Assembly: GCF_000213175.1 (NCBI RefSeq)
Contig: NW_009799099.1
Span: 297,373 to 361,372 of the forward strand
Reading direction: 5' to 3'
DNA length: 64,000 nucleotides
Source: Neurospora tetrasperma FGSC 2508
Taxonomy: Eukaryota; Ascomycota; Sordariomycetes; Sordariales; Sordariaceae
Each line of letters starts with the position of its first letter. Within the stretch, counting starts at the first letter, position 1. Shown in pieces: positions 10,236-21,532 of this stretch. A model generated the notes under the pieces. It made no database searches, was not told the origin of the DNA, and was given only the letters and a program-made list of their open reading frames with translations. A program made the position numbers and the translations under genes.

Positions 10236-11690
10236 ATGGCGCCCGACACGCACTCCTCCCACTCCCTTCTCGACCCCTCCTCTCTTCCGCACGCCAACTC
10301 CAACGATGACCGCGGCCGCCGACGTACCCCCTCCCCCTACCATCCCGTTCTCTACGACTCTGAGTCCAACTTCGACCCCTCAGCCGCCGACCCCTCCCCT
10401 TTCTCCTCCTCCGGTCGACCCTCCAACCCCCGCCGCACAACCTCCACCTCCCTTCGCTCCATCACGCCCGTCCCCCTCGCAGCGCAAGCCCTCCACCTCG
10501 ACACCACGCTCCGCTACCGTCTAGCCGCCTTCTTCCTACTCGTCTCGCTCGTAACATTCACCGTCCAAACGGAGCTCGCTTCCATCGTCCAACACGATCT
10601 AGGATGGGACAAGGCCTACTGCATGCTCTACCTGACCCACGGCTCCTGGGTTTTCCTGTTTCCTTTACAACTAGTGGTCCTAAGGTTACTAAAGCGGGAA
10701 ATGCCCTGGCGTCCCTTTTGGCGGCAAGTGTTATGGGAAGTTCGCGTGGTCGGGTCCATGGTGGAACAACAAAAGCTGGATGTACAAACCCCGAGAAGAA
10801 GAGGGAGATCAAGAGGAGGCCACCAACAACAACCAACTTCACCATGGCGGTACCTAGCCTTCACCACAGCGGGCGTCACATGCGCGCTTACCGTCGCTGG
10901 ACTAAGTTGGTATCTGGCCGTCAGCATGACGACCCCGTCGGACTTGACGGCCATTTACAACTGCAGTGCCTTTTTTGCATACGCTTTTAGTATCCCGCTG
11001 CTTAAGGAAAGATTGCACATGGGCAAGATCGTCGCGGTGGCCATTGCGATTCTCGGTGTTTTGATCGTTGCTTACGGCGACGGTAATCCCGATTCGGGCG
11101 CAGGCGAGATTAATGGCGGCACCCGCTTCCTAGGCAACATAATCATCGGCATCGGATCCGTGCTCTACGGCCTGTACGAAGTCCTCTACAAGCGCTTCGC
11201 ATGTCCGCCAGAAGGCACATCAGCCTTCCGAAGCGTTACGTTCGCGAATACCTTTGGGAGCATGATCGGGATGTTTACTGTCTTTGTGCTGTGGATTCCT
11301 ATCCCCATCTTGCACTGGACGGGGATCGAACCCTTTGAAGTCCCGACGGGCAGGGCGGCGTGGTTGTTGTTCTGGAGTATTGTCATGAACATGAGCTTTG
11401 CAGGGAGCTTTCTGGTGTTGATTTCGTTGACGAGCCCCGTGTTCAGCTCGGTGGCGAGCCTGTTGACGATTTTCATTGTGGCCATGTCGGATTGGTTCAT
11501 GACGGGCAAGCCGCTGAGTGGGGCGTCGATGCTGGGTGGGGTGTTTATTATGATGGCGTTTGGCCTGTTGAGTTGGTCGACGTGGAAGGAGATGGAGGAG
11601 GAGGAGGCGAGGAGGAGAAGGGTGGTTGCCGCCGGTGGTGGTGGGGAGGAGGAGGTGGAGGATAGTGAGAGTGATAAGGATGAGGTTTAG
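10236..11690 (+). CDS. Multi-pass DMT-superfamily (EamA/SLC35F-like) membrane transporter
   Basis: This is an intronless frame of 484 residues starting at CAACCATGG. A Ser/Pro/Arg-rich cytosolic N-terminus (about 1-90) is followed by about ten hydrophobic segments, roughly at 95-115, 132-152, 205-228, 235-252, 263-281, 299-315, 334-355, 374-394, 398-416 and 428-446. Between TM2 and TM3 is a basic loop (RRRGRSRGG). The motif YNCSAFFAYAFSIPLLKERL, with the Lys-Glu after a predicted helix, matches the conserved EamA pattern of SLC35F/YML018C-type proteins, several of which sit in the vacuolar membrane. The C-terminus is Glu/Arg/Asp-rich (EEEEARRRR, SESDKDEV). The substrate cannot be told from sequence. 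Confidence 0.85.
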   Translation: MAPDTHSSHSLLDPSSLPHANSNDDRGRRRTPSPYHPVLYDSESNFDPSAADPSPFSSSGRPSNPRRTTSTSLRSITPVPLAAQALHLDTTLRYRLAAFFLLVSLVTFTVQTELASIVQHDLGWDKAYCMLYLTHGSWVFLFPLQLVVLRLLKREMPWRPFWRQVLWEVRVVGSMVEQQKLDVQTPRRRGRSRGGHQQQPTSPWRYLAFTTAGVTCALTVAGLSWYLAVSMTTPSDLTAIYNCSAFFAYAFSIPLLKERLHMGKIVAVAIAILGVLIVAYGDGNPDSGAGEINGGTRFLGNIIIGIGSVLYGLYEVLYKRFACPPEGTSAFRSVTFANTFGSMIGMFTVFVLWIPIPILHWTGIEPFEVPTGRAAWLLFWSIVMNMSFAGSFLVLISLTSPVFSSVASLLTIFIVAMSDWFMTGKPLSGASMLGGVFIMMAFGLLSWSTWKEMEEEEARRRRVVAAGGGGEEEVEDSESDKDEV

Positions 11691-12296
11691 GCGGGCTTGG
11701 TGGATTGCCCGTTGGGTTTCGTTTCTTTTTCTTGTCTTCTGGCGTCTTCTGTTTTCTTTTGTGGCTGTTTCTTTGGACAGACAGGACATAACCGTCTTAC
11801 GATAGAGGTGGCCTAGTACAGGCCGTATCAAGAGGGTAGGGTGCTTGATCTTGGCTATGCATTTAGAGCACTACATGGCATTTAGAAGGTTATTATCTCT
11901 CGCATATTAGGCACGCGTCAAATACACTAGTCTATACCCTAGATGACTCGGTATATTGACAGCCTTGGCAATTCTTCTTTTCTAATCGACTTTTCCTTTC
12001 CCTTATACTCATCGTGATACGATCAACACAATATCGCCCTGGATACCGTGCCCTCAGTGGGCCGCTGGGTTACGACTTCCCTCCGAGTTTCGACCACATC
12101 CGCATATGTTGTCTCGGTCTTGGCACGGAGGGTATCTCGGCCTTGCCCCATCTTTTCCGCTATCTCAGCCCGGTATAAGATATCAATTTTGCGCTGTTGG
12201 GGCTAAATACCAGTATCATCAATGAGACCTGGCTGGTAACGACTGACTGGCATTGAGGTCTACGACAAAATTGAATCACGTCGGTTCTTCCTCCAG

Positions 12297-12560
12297 TTGA
12301 TGTCCAAAGCCCCCGGTGCCGTCATTCGACTTTGCCCTCTGCTCCGAGACTTCGACCTCTTCAGCCGGCCCCAATCCCTTCCTACCGAAATCTCTTACCC
12401 GGCACCTCTTTTGTCTCCGAACCTCTCTGGCTTTCTATTGAGCAATTCGAACTCACCCACCGAAGCGAGTACCGTCTGCCCTCCAACATTACCCATCTCT
12501 CTCTTATTGAACACTCCTGTAGCGAAATATACCCCGGCTTCTCGACAAGGTTGTAAGTGC
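12297..12560 (+). pseudogene. Relic fragment of the F-box-like/LRR-like tandem family
   Basis: One frame (12297 on) reads AVIRLCPLLRDFDLFSRPQS, which matches the segment RAIIQFCPFLSGFHMCRN of the family member at 17024 and the TATIQLCPKL/TAVQLCPRV segments of those at 20120 and 23085. A second frame (12332 on) reads LPSNITHLSLIEHSC, matching the CPPNIE(H/R)LT(I/L) segment that lies further on in the same genes. The order is right but the frame changes between them and the flanking thirds of the gene are missing, so this is a broken remnant of a fifth copy. Confidence is limited because only short stretches match. Confidence 0.4.
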
Positions 12561-13924
12561 CGATCAATAGCTTGGTGAGAACCATGGCCTGAAAACCCGC
12601 GTTTTGAACGGGCTGGGCCACGTCCCTGAGTCATTCGAATGGACTTCTTGGAATTGAAGTACCAATTTCCTAGAGTGTGAATACTCACTCCAAGAACGGG
12701 CGGTCAGAGGTGCAAAGGGGAATTTCTTGGCATGTCCTTCTTGATGAGTACCTTGATGGGCAGCGCAGAGAGAATTAAAGTGGTGGTACCTGGAAGAGAA
12801 GGGATCAAGTTTCCTTTTCGATAAGGTGACGATGGGGATCAGGACCGTGGTAGTGAGAGAGATGTTGAAGCCATCACCAGTTTTTTTTGGCATTCTCTTG
12901 GCACTAGTGGATACGATCCACATATGGCTAACCTATATACATGTATAAGTCGGATTTCATCCTCCTTCCCACTCTTTCTCTTCTTCTTTCAATCAATCAA
13001 GACTTTCACTACCACAATGTCGTTCCCCGTGATCACTCCCTTCCGTATGGTTCAGCAAGAGAGAAGAAAGCGGGGGATGGGAATGAGGAAGGTGCGGTGC
13101 AGAGAGCTGGGGTGTTGCATTAGTTCGGCTTCAAGGAAACTGTGATGCTTGATACACTCCTCCTTTTATGTCCCACGAAGGCAAGTTGGGCCTTCATGAA
13201 GTGTTGCCGTAGGGTTTCCTCCCTTGGACGGACGGAATCTTTCGAACCAAAGTCTTGTCGAGATACAGTGTCGTTCGGTGCTAAATTAGATTCTCAGGGC
13301 GTGTTCGTTTCGGGCAGTTCTACAGTATCGGAAGCACTTTTTTTGGTGGCAGAAAAGCTTTGGGTTAGGGTTAGAGGAGATTCCCTTGGTCTACTGTACT
13401 ACTGCCAGAACGAACACGGCCTAATTAGCTTCCACTTTCTATTTCAGTTCAATCACCTCGTCTCCTTCCTAGGTACCATTTTTATTAACCTTTCCTCACT
13501 TTTACAACTACCCCGCCTTAGGTTGTTCACCCACACCTACTTTCCCACGAGCAAGTACCTCTAAGCTTGACAGAAGCTTCCGCGCCGTCGCGAATCCGAT
13601 CTTCTAGCATTTTCCTTGCGACAACCCCTTCCAGTTCTCCAAATCCAAAGGTCACCACAATCAGGCGCTGCGATTTTCCGCTGCGCAGGTGGTAGACGAC
13701 CACGCAAGGACAGCCGGCTTCCTCCCCTAAAAGCCAGAAGGTATCATTCATGCCCTCCACTATTCACTGCCTAAGTGACGGCACCCAACCTGAAGACAAG
13801 CTGACCAGCTCAATCCACAGGTCCCCCTGGCCCCGACCGTTTGTTCCACGACGTGAAAGTGTGGAAAGATCCACTTACCTCCCTCGAAAGAATAGCCTCG
13901 GTAAATTCTTCACAGTTCCCGAGG
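12561..13924. other. Intergenic region upstream of the first intact F-box-like gene
   Basis: No gene was recognised. It contains a two-unit telomere-like stretch GGGTTAGGGTTAG at 13362-13374. A possible 5' UTR intron acceptor (CAATCCACAG) lies near 13811-13820. Confidence 0.4.
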
Positions 13925-15358
13925 ATGGCGCCCATTCAGCGCCTTCCCTTCGAGCTCAAGGAGCAGATCGCTCGTGAGCTGAGCGACTTCGACCTGTACG
14001 ACCAACGCAACTACCAGATCGACCCCTATGGCCACAGCTTCTTCAACGGACACACGTATGAGTGGCAGCCGTTACAGAAAGCAGGCGACAAGCCCCAACT
14101 GAGCTTTCAGCCAGTTTACGACGATCTGCGTGCGCTTTCCCTCGTTTCGAAAGACTTCCGGGACCCGGCGCAGCGCGCCCTTTTTGCTGTTGTTATTGTT
14201 GGGGACCCTACGGCATACTTCAAGCTCTTCCGAACTTTGCTAGAATCTCCCCAAGTTAGGTCCTACATACGGTGTCTCTTGGCCATTTCAGTTCGAAATC
14301 CTGATGCAGAGAAGCGACGTTCTGAGATAGAAACGTCCCGCTGGGCTGCTTTCGTCGACATACTCGGCGCCCTTGTTCTCTTTGGCCGGCATAATACTTA
14401 CGACCTTCGGAACCACTATTACTTTTACGGACTCAGGTACCGGTTATACCCACGCGGCCTTCCTGTGGTCTTATCATCGGACCGCATAGCATCATACGAG
14501 CTTGAAAGCTGGAGGTTTTGCCGACTAGTCAGCGAGGTTTTGTATAGCATTCTTCAGCTATGCCAGTCGCTAAGAGCGTTTCATTTACACTGCAGTAATG
14601 GGTCTTGGGGGCAACAAGAAGATCCATGTACATTCTGGCCTCTTGATGGATGTTCCCTGTGGACAAAAGCGCTCAACAGCGACCCTTTTCTCAACACTCT
14701 AACAATTGACATTCGTGTTTTGGAAGCGTTTCATGGGTTCATGATCATGGACATTGATAAATGTCCACCGAACATTGAACATCTCACTATTGTTGGCTCA
14801 ACAACCCATGAATTCCGCAACAACATGCCGGGTATGCACCATGTCTGCGGTTGGCTAAGCGCCGTTACCAGGCTGAAAACACTCCGAATTTGGTACGGGA
14901 TTCGTAGTATTGCTTGCCCACCAGTCCATAACTGGAATAAGCTTCTTCTCAAGTTTAAATCCACCCTGGAGCAGCTTGTGGTGGATGGTGCTGGGACGCT
15001 GCTCCACTTGCGTCCCAATAACATCCTTGGCCGCCGGGTACTCCAGCAAGAGCGACTGTTTGGTCCAAGTCTTATGTTATCATGCCTGTCGAAGATGGAG
15101 AAGCTCAGATACTTGAGTGTTCCGATACAGTATCTCAGAAGATGCCCGGAGGGTATGGAGCCACTTGAGTTTTTGAGCATGCCTAACGAAGGCCAAGATG
15201 TTCGCCAGTTCGTGGAAGCAGATGTGAAGTTTCCGAAATCACTACAGAGAACTGAAATTATAATAGTACAGGAAGTAGAGGATGACTTAATCACAGAGGT
15301 CAAGGCTTTGAGGATCGATCTGGGCAAGGACGGTCACACAACTGGACAAATAGTATGA
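13925..15358 (+). CDS. F-box-like/LRR-like tandem-family protein, copy 1 (intact)
   Basis: The frame codes for 477 residues from ATG 13925 (MAPIQRLPFELKEQIARELS). The open frame extends upstream only from a TTG, so the internal ATG was chosen; it puts the F-box-like motif (LPFELKEQIA) near residue 6 as in its neighbours. Shared family marks follow: DLRALSLVSKDFRDPAQRALF (about 72-92), a LLESPQVRSYIRCL segment, ILQLCQSLRAFHL, CPPNIEHLTIVG, a WNKLLLKFKSTLEQLVVDG segment and CLSKMEKLRYLSVP near the C-terminus. F-box proteins usually bring substrates to SCF ubiquitin ligases; substrate and even Skp1 binding are inferred. It is one of at least five copies in 12 kb, same strand. Confidence 0.8.
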   Translation: MAPIQRLPFELKEQIARELSDFDLYDQRNYQIDPYGHSFFNGHTYEWQPLQKAGDKPQLSFQPVYDDLRALSLVSKDFRDPAQRALFAVVIVGDPTAYFKLFRTLLESPQVRSYIRCLLAISVRNPDAEKRRSEIETSRWAAFVDILGALVLFGRHNTYDLRNHYYFYGLRYRLYPRGLPVVLSSDRIASYELESWRFCRLVSEVLYSILQLCQSLRAFHLHCSNGSWGQQEDPCTFWPLDGCSLWTKALNSDPFLNTLTIDIRVLEAFHGFMIMDIDKCPPNIEHLTIVGSTTHEFRNNMPGMHHVCGWLSAVTRLKTLRIWYGIRSIACPPVHNWNKLLLKFKSTLEQLVVDGAGTLLHLRPNNILGRRVLQQERLFGPSLMLSCLSKMEKLRYLSVPIQYLRRCPEGMEPLEFLSMPNEGQDVRQFVEADVKFPKSLQRTEIIIVQEVEDDLITEVKALRIDLGKDGHTTGQIV

Positions 15359-16916
15359 TTGAAGGAAGGGCGTAGGAAGGGTATAGACGGATGGCACAAA
15401 GTAGCAGGCAGCTTTCGAATGCGATGGATCATAACTCACATAGACGACTCTGAATCATGCAGTTGGCTGTTGGCACTACGGGTATCTAGACGTGTAGTTC
15501 TTAGTAATTACTTCATGAGCTAACACTTCTCGTGGGGCGGGGCGGCAATGTATTTGCCCGCCGAGCCAAACCTTTCCAAAACGAAGGACGATGTTCGCTT
15601 GCCAACGAACATTGGAATGCATTACTGTATAGGCGGGACAACCATGTCACAGCGAAGGGTTTACCCTGTGACATCTCGTTCCTATGGAAGAAGTCACACG
15701 TTCTATGATAGGCACCCATATCGCTTTGCAAGGTGACGAGAAGCGACTGAAAACCTGTGATGTGGCTTGTAATCTGTCTCAAGAACGCTGATTTAAGGTG
15801 TATGCGGGACGTTTTGATTCAGAAAGTAGATGTGTAGAGTAGGAAGCGTGCATGCATTCAAGAGCATTCCGAAGGTGTGCTGTATCTGATCTTGAAGTGT
15901 CCGGGGGGTAAACCCTCTAGATGGAGCTGGAATAGAAGAAGGTGAGGACGCAACATCTCTGTCACAGGGTTTGCTCAACCGTAACATCGCTATATAAGCG
16001 TGCCTTAGATGTTCTGTCCAGCGAACAGAACAATCTTCCATCTTTTGGTGGTTTGGCCTAGAAGCATTGCACGCCTCTAGTCCGTGATAATCTCCGCTTT
16101 TTAGCCTCCTAGCTAATGAGAATATAAAATAATTTGTTTACCTAGTTGTTATGCTAAAGAACTGTTCAACGCTCAACATTTCTTCTCACCCACCCATACT
16201 ACCTACTACCGAGCCTACTATAAAACTACCCTAACCAACTACTTTTCCTTAAAACTTTAGACTCAAAACAAAAACACAATTAATAAAAAAAGAAAGCTAT
16301 ATTTTAATAGGAATTGATTGTAGCTTTTACATCTGATGAGATGCAGCGCTGGAGATAAATTAAGTTGTCAAGTTCAAAATTAATAAATATGTCCATATTT
16401 GATTTGACTTACTGCCCGCCTGGTAGAATTCCCGGGTTAGGGTTAAAGCAGAAAAAGTCTTTCTCCTTCACTACTATCAGAACCCTAAGGTCCTATACAC
16501 GGACCATGCAGGAAGCCACATCTCAAATTCAAATATTTAGCAAAATAATTGTAAATATTACCTGAAATAAAGACAATATTATATTTAACCTACTCGAATT
16601 AATACAGATCCATATCTATTTATGTTTAATTTGTTTCTAGCACTGGTTAGAAGTTGCCTGTTGTACTTGTTCACTCGAATTCTAAAGTAATTTTGTTACA
16701 CCATTAACTACCTAAAAAACGAACGGATCACACCCTTAGTGTACCTGCTACTTACAATGGCAGGTGTTATCAGCTGGGCGGCCCGATATTTCTGGGTAGG
16801 GGTGCGACTTGCTCACTCGCGGTGCATGCGAGCTTTTTCGTGAGGGGAACGTTAAAATCTCTGCTTCGACCCCGATCAGTTCTCAACTGCAATAAAACAG
16901 TACCTCTAGACGTCAA

Positions 16917-16917
<1 letters not shown>
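15359..16917. other. Intergenic region with an AT-rich patch
   Basis: No gene is supported. From about 16080 to 16720 the DNA is AT-rich (TA-rich words, few CA/TG), consistent with a small RIP-affected remnant, but I recognise no element. A GGGTTAGGGTTA stretch lies at 16434-16445. Confidence 0.4.
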
Positions 16918-16985
<68 letters not shown>

Positions 16986-16986
16986 C
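16918..16986 (+). repeat. (AAC)23 microsatellite in the 5' leader of F-box-like copy 2
   Basis: Twenty-three uninterrupted AAC units run from 16918 to 16986, ending 37 bp before the ATG at 17024. It is probably transcribed as part of the 5' UTR. Such repeats vary in length between strains. Confidence 0.95.
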
Positions 16987-17023
16987 CTCGACCAGTTACC
17001 GAGTCGCAATCGAATTTCCCACC

Positions 17024-18379
17024 ATGGCTCGCTTACATCAGCTCCCAACCGAGGTACGGGCGAGGATATGCGAGTTCATTGGCAACATTGCCGACGCCCC
17101 CTCCGACTACCAGCTCGATCCGCTCCAACAGGATGACCTCTTTCCGGAAGAGCTTCCCAAAGCCACCGTGTCTACATACTCATTAATCTACAAGGATCTA
17201 AGGTCATTGGCGCTTGCTTCCAAAGCTTTCACGGACTCAGCACAGCGCGTTTTGTTCAGGATTGCGGTAGTCGGCGATCCCAGCATGAGGTGTATCATGA
17301 GATTGCTGAAAAGCCTGCTTCTTTACCCTAAGAACCGGCGGTACGTTCGGTCTCTCTTCGTTACCCGCCATACCCATCCGGCCGCACGTGCTAGCGAAAC
17401 TTTGGACCAGCTGAAGCAATTCCATCGGGAATTGCGTCCCCTTATCCTGACAGGAAAGATCGATGAACTTTATGACGCAAGCTTCTTCCGCGGATTTGAA
17501 GCCGGTGTTTCGCTTGGAGTGTACTACAATAAGGATGATTGGAGTACCATTGCGACCGAGTTTGTTTCGGGATTCATAACCAAAGTTGCGGACCATGTCT
17601 TGAGGGCGATCATTCAGTTCTGCCCCTTTCTAAGCGGATTTCATATGTGCCGCAATGATTGCGATTCGGCATCATTTCCCGATCAGACAACGGTACCGGC
17701 CAGCCTAGATGACGGCCCTTCCAATACTTTTCCGCAACTCAAATCTCTTACGCTCAACTACGATACCCTTCTAGATCAGATTAACTCTATAATCGCCAGG
17801 CCAAGATATCCTAGAGGGTGTCCTCCAAACATCGAACGGCTTACTCTAATAGACTTTCAGGGCTTTAGTCCAATCCCAATTTGCCTCAATTTTATTCACT
17901 CGTAGATTCGGAGTAACACATCACTGAAGGAGCTTCAGGTCATCAACGGATTCGACGATCGCCTAAATACCTTCTTCGATAACAGCATAACACGCAAGAG
18001 GAATAAGAATTGGAACACCATCCTCCCTCTCTTCAAAGACACTTTGGAACTTCTTATATTCGACGGGTACCATTCGATGCCCGTAGCCGGGAATCAAGAA
18101 GACCGTTTCGGCTCCCCGCGGATGCTATCTTGTTTGGGAGATTTTGAGAAGTTGGCCTACCTCAAGGTGCCATTGCACATGCTGCGGCAAGACTGCCCCA
18201 AACTTTGCGTGCCAAAAAAAGGACAGCAGGTCTTGGACCTCGTGCAGGCCAAACTCCCAAAGGGGTTGAAGAAGGTGGATATTGTAGTGTTCAAAGAGGA
18301 TGAAAGTTGGAAGGTGGATCCCTGGCGCCCAATTTATAAGTCTATTGAACCTACCAAGACCTTCCAGGTTCGGCTTTAG
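17024..18379 (+). pseudogene. F-box-like/LRR-like tandem-family gene, copy 2, with one in-frame TAG
   Basis: The frame starts at ATG 17024 (MARLHQLPTEVRARICEFIG) and, apart from TAG at 17903-17905, stays open to 18379, giving 451 residue positions, close to the 469-477 of its paralogs. Family marks are present on both sides: DLRSLALASKAFTDSAQRVLF, YPKNRRYVRSL, CPPNIERLTLID before the stop, and WNTILPLFKDTLELL and CLGDFEKLAYLKVP after it. Aligned with copy 4 (FFAWLRTN), the stop falls on the Trp codon, so TGG became TAG. On the other strand that is C-to-T in a CpA context, the kind of change RIP makes. It may be a recent null or strain-specific allele; a 293-residue product is also possible. 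Confidence 0.75.
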
Positions 18380-20119
18380 ATAAGGGTTCAGTTAGCTTGG
18401 TTGGTTTGGGACAGGAGGAACGATTTGTCCGGTAGGAGACCGGTTTCAAGGATCTTGGGGACTACCTCTGACATCGTCACTTTTTTTCCTGCCGTTTCGG
18501 CCTCTTCTGTCCAATACCTGAGACATGTGTCTTTACCTTCTCTTTTTTGAGGATTCGGCTGATTCATGGACCCTAGCCCCCTAGGTTTGTCGAAGTGGAC
18601 TAGCGAAAGAAGCACAGTTGAAAGTCATTGGAGTCACACTCGCCTCAGAATGGAAAGACGGCCAAGAGGGTGAAAACTGCGGAGCTATACCCTAGTAGAA
18701 GTAGCATGCGCTGCTTAAAGGCACAGATCAGGACAAGCATAAAAGCAAATAAACACTCCAAGTTTGAACCACTAGTATCAACATATTGAGGTGATTACTG
18801 TATCTTGGATTTCTTCATACCAAGTAGATACGGTGCAAACATCGCTGCCCCCGCCTACATATATCACCAGATGTTGTCCTGCTCCCTGCAACCCTTATCT
18901 CTCCCCCTCCTTCTCTCTTCTACCAACTGCAGTATTTACTACACCTTTTGTTGCGTACCTATTCAAGGTCGCCGTCTCAAAGTCCACCGCTATTCTTATC
19001 CCCCAAGAACATGCCTCGGGGAGAATCTAGCTTTATTTTCTCCCTCGATAGTCATCTTATTGCTATTCACCCCCAAGAAACGACATCGCCCCGCCGCAGC
19101 CATAATCTAAGCACTGCTTCGATCGACCCGGGGCTCAACCATAGACCTTACCGGCTTTCTATCAGATATATCGCTATCAAGAGAGACACTAGGAAGAGGG
19201 AAACAACATAGATATGTAGGGTGGATTGGAATAGCGGTATTTAGTTTAGAATCGCGATTAGCAATAGAAGTAGTTACTTCTTTCGACTATAACAATTATA
19301 ATTCTTTGCAACGGCAATATTTACCAAGTCACTATAGGCGCCCGGGCGACGCTAGATGGTCCTTGGTTCCTTTCCGTAAATAATTGAACCTAAGATAATT
19401 GCCGGCTGCGAATTAAATATATAGGGCGGCAAGAGCCGGCCGGGAGTAGGCCCGTTTATACTTTATAGTAATTTGCTCTCGCACCTTCCCCGGCCGAACC
19501 CCTTCACTAACCGAAAAGGTTCTATGTCGGGTCTGGTGTACTTTACTGCGTGGGCGACGGGTTTTTATTTAATTGTCCGGCCGTTGGCTGCCCCTCCTTC
19601 TAACTTTTTCCTCTCAATATATCCATCCGCCCACCTTAGATTTCCTCAAGGGGACGCAATATTAACCACAGAACTCCCTCCAACGACGCGCACTACAACG
19701 ACGACGTTAAAGTTTAATCGAACATCACCCACTCGCCTTCTACTCACAGATTGAGCGGGAAACAGTTTGTGACACGACACCAACTGTCGCAGACAGCCAC
19801 CCTTTTTCACTAGATAAACCGACAATTGTCGACTACTTTCCTCAACCCTGCGACGAATTTGCATTAACCCTGGACCATATCTTGTGCGTCATTGTGTAGA
19901 CCTCTACGAGTGAACAGAATTACATTCTTCACATTTCACAAACTCGCCCCACCGACCGATTATCAACCCTTGAGCCATCGCAATCTACTCAAAAGTCGAC
20001 CAGGTAGGTTCCTCCTTGCTTCTCGGTGATTCCTGTTTCGGAGCTGATCTTTTTTCTTCGGACTAGCTGAATATAAGAGCCAATACTCCAGAAATTGAAA
20101 CCCCCATTTACTGCCGGCA
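18380..20119. other. Intergenic region between F-box-like copies 2 and 3
   Basis: No gene was recognised. A possible 5' UTR intron for copy 3 is GTAGGT (from about 20003) to GGACTAG (to about 20067). The segment 19670-19700 resembles the region upstream of copy 4 (AACTCCCTCCAACGACGCGC versus AACTCCCTACAACGCGCA), suggesting that the duplication included promoter DNA. Confidence 0.4.
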
Positions 20120-21532
20120 ATGGAGTCGAACACTCCATGTCAACAACGAACCCTGGAAGCACTTCCCCAGGAAGTGCTCGAGACGATTGCCGAGTTCTGC
20201 GGCGACGTCGCTAGCATCTCACCAAACGAACAGAGAGACACGTTCCTTCACGATGTCATTTATCCATACCTAGACTCGGCGACGTCGAACACCTGGCAGC
20301 CAGCGTACAGGGATCTCCAAGCACTGGCACTTACGTCCAAGACCTTCACAAACCCGGCACAGCGCGCCCTCTTCAAGGTTGCCATAGTCAAAACCACCGG
20401 CCACCTAGTGCGCCTTCTGCACAGCTTATTGCTTTATCCAAGCAACCGACGCTACGTCCGCTGTTTTGTAGCCATTATCGACGACTATCCGCGTCCATTG
20501 CCTCATCGGTTCATCGCTCCTCAGCCTCTGGTGCTGGGTGAGTTCCTGTACTACTTATATCCCATCTTGCCCACCACTGCTGTCCAGGACCTCCCTCAGG
20601 ATAGCTTTTTCCACCGGACAGTCCCGCTTTTGCAGGAAACTTTGCAGGCTCTTTTGAAATAAGATAGACTCAGAATCACGCTTCCCATCATTGACTCTAC
20701 GGTCGTCAATTTGCACACCATTGAGGACCAGCTCCTCACGGCCACTATCCAGCTGTGCCCAAAATTAACAGCTAGTCGCGTCTGCTTCGGCTTGCCACAA
20801 CGTCATACAGAGCGACCGGCTCCGGCAACCCAACCGGTCGAGGATCCTCCCATCTATGCAACACTCCTCGACAGCCATCACGACCTACAGCTCAAGTCTC
20901 TAACACTCGACTTCGGCGCCCTTCTTTCACTCACAAATATAAGGCGCTATATCTCCGGTTACCAGATCGGATTGCCCCCTTCCGTGGAGCGGCTTACACT
21001 CGTGGGTAACAGAACAATGGATTCGGTACTCTCTTACCATTTGTTTGATCTTACCATCTTCGCCAGATTTCTCAGCACGAACAATAAGCTGCGTCAATTG
21101 CGTATGCTTCATGGATTCGATAAGCTGGTAAGTTACAAACGGTTTCGAGTCTATCAACCCCCGCGGGAGAACTGGAACTCCCTCCTCCTCAAATACCGCA
21201 ATACCCTCGAAGTGTTGGTCATGGATCTGTACGGTTCATGGAGAGCCATCCCGCAGGCGCGGTATAGACACTCTGGCATGTTGGATTGTCTCGTGAAAAT
21301 GGAGAAGCTACGTTGTCTTGGAGTACCGCTCCATGCTCTTGGAAGTGCTGAATTCGGTCTCCCTCTGGGCGCAGAAGACTGGGAAGTCACATCGTCCATA
21401 CGAGCTGAACTGCCCCCTCGCTGGAAGAACTTGGAGGTGATGGTCATAGACCCATCTGAACTTGACAGCGATGGGGAGAGAACGCCTCTGACTTGGAGGA
21501 TCGTCGAATTTCGGAGCAGTCCCAACTATTAA
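20120..21532 (+). pseudogene. F-box-like/LRR-like tandem-family gene, copy 3, with one in-frame TAA
   Basis: The frame starts at ATG 20120 and is open to 21532 (470 residue positions) except for TAA at 20660-20662. The N-terminal part has LPQEVLETIAEFCGD, DLQALALTSKTFTNPAQRALF and YPSNRRYVRCF. After the stop the same frame continues into LHTIEDQLLTATIQLCPKL, PPSVERLTLVGN, WNSLLLKYRNTLEVL and CLVKMEKLRCLGVP. Its length and segment order match copy 4 (469 residues), so the stop is the only evident lesion. A C-to-T change (CAA to TAA) is possible, but the aligned residue is not conserved enough to prove it. A 180-residue F-box-only product could still be made. Confidence 0.75.

Noticed and set aside
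10066-10524. Proline-rich plus-strand frame of 152 codons
   Set aside because: It is the low-complexity N-terminus of the transporter read in another frame.
11220-11831. Minus-strand frame of 203 codons opposite the transporter gene
   Set aside because: Its composition (Arg/His/Pro-rich) is what the complementary strand of the transporter's codons gives; no motifs.
14731-15327. Minus-strand frame of 198 codons
   Set aside because: Antisense shadow of F-box-like copy 1; no recognisable motifs.
13362-16445. Telomere-like GGGTTAGGGTTAG stretches at 13362-13374 and 16434-16445
   Set aside because: Only two units each, too short to argue for a former telomere or a chromosome-end origin.
16822-17136. 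Plus-strand frame with a poly-Asn tract
   Set aside because: The Asn run is simply the AAC microsatellite; the rest is not protein-like.
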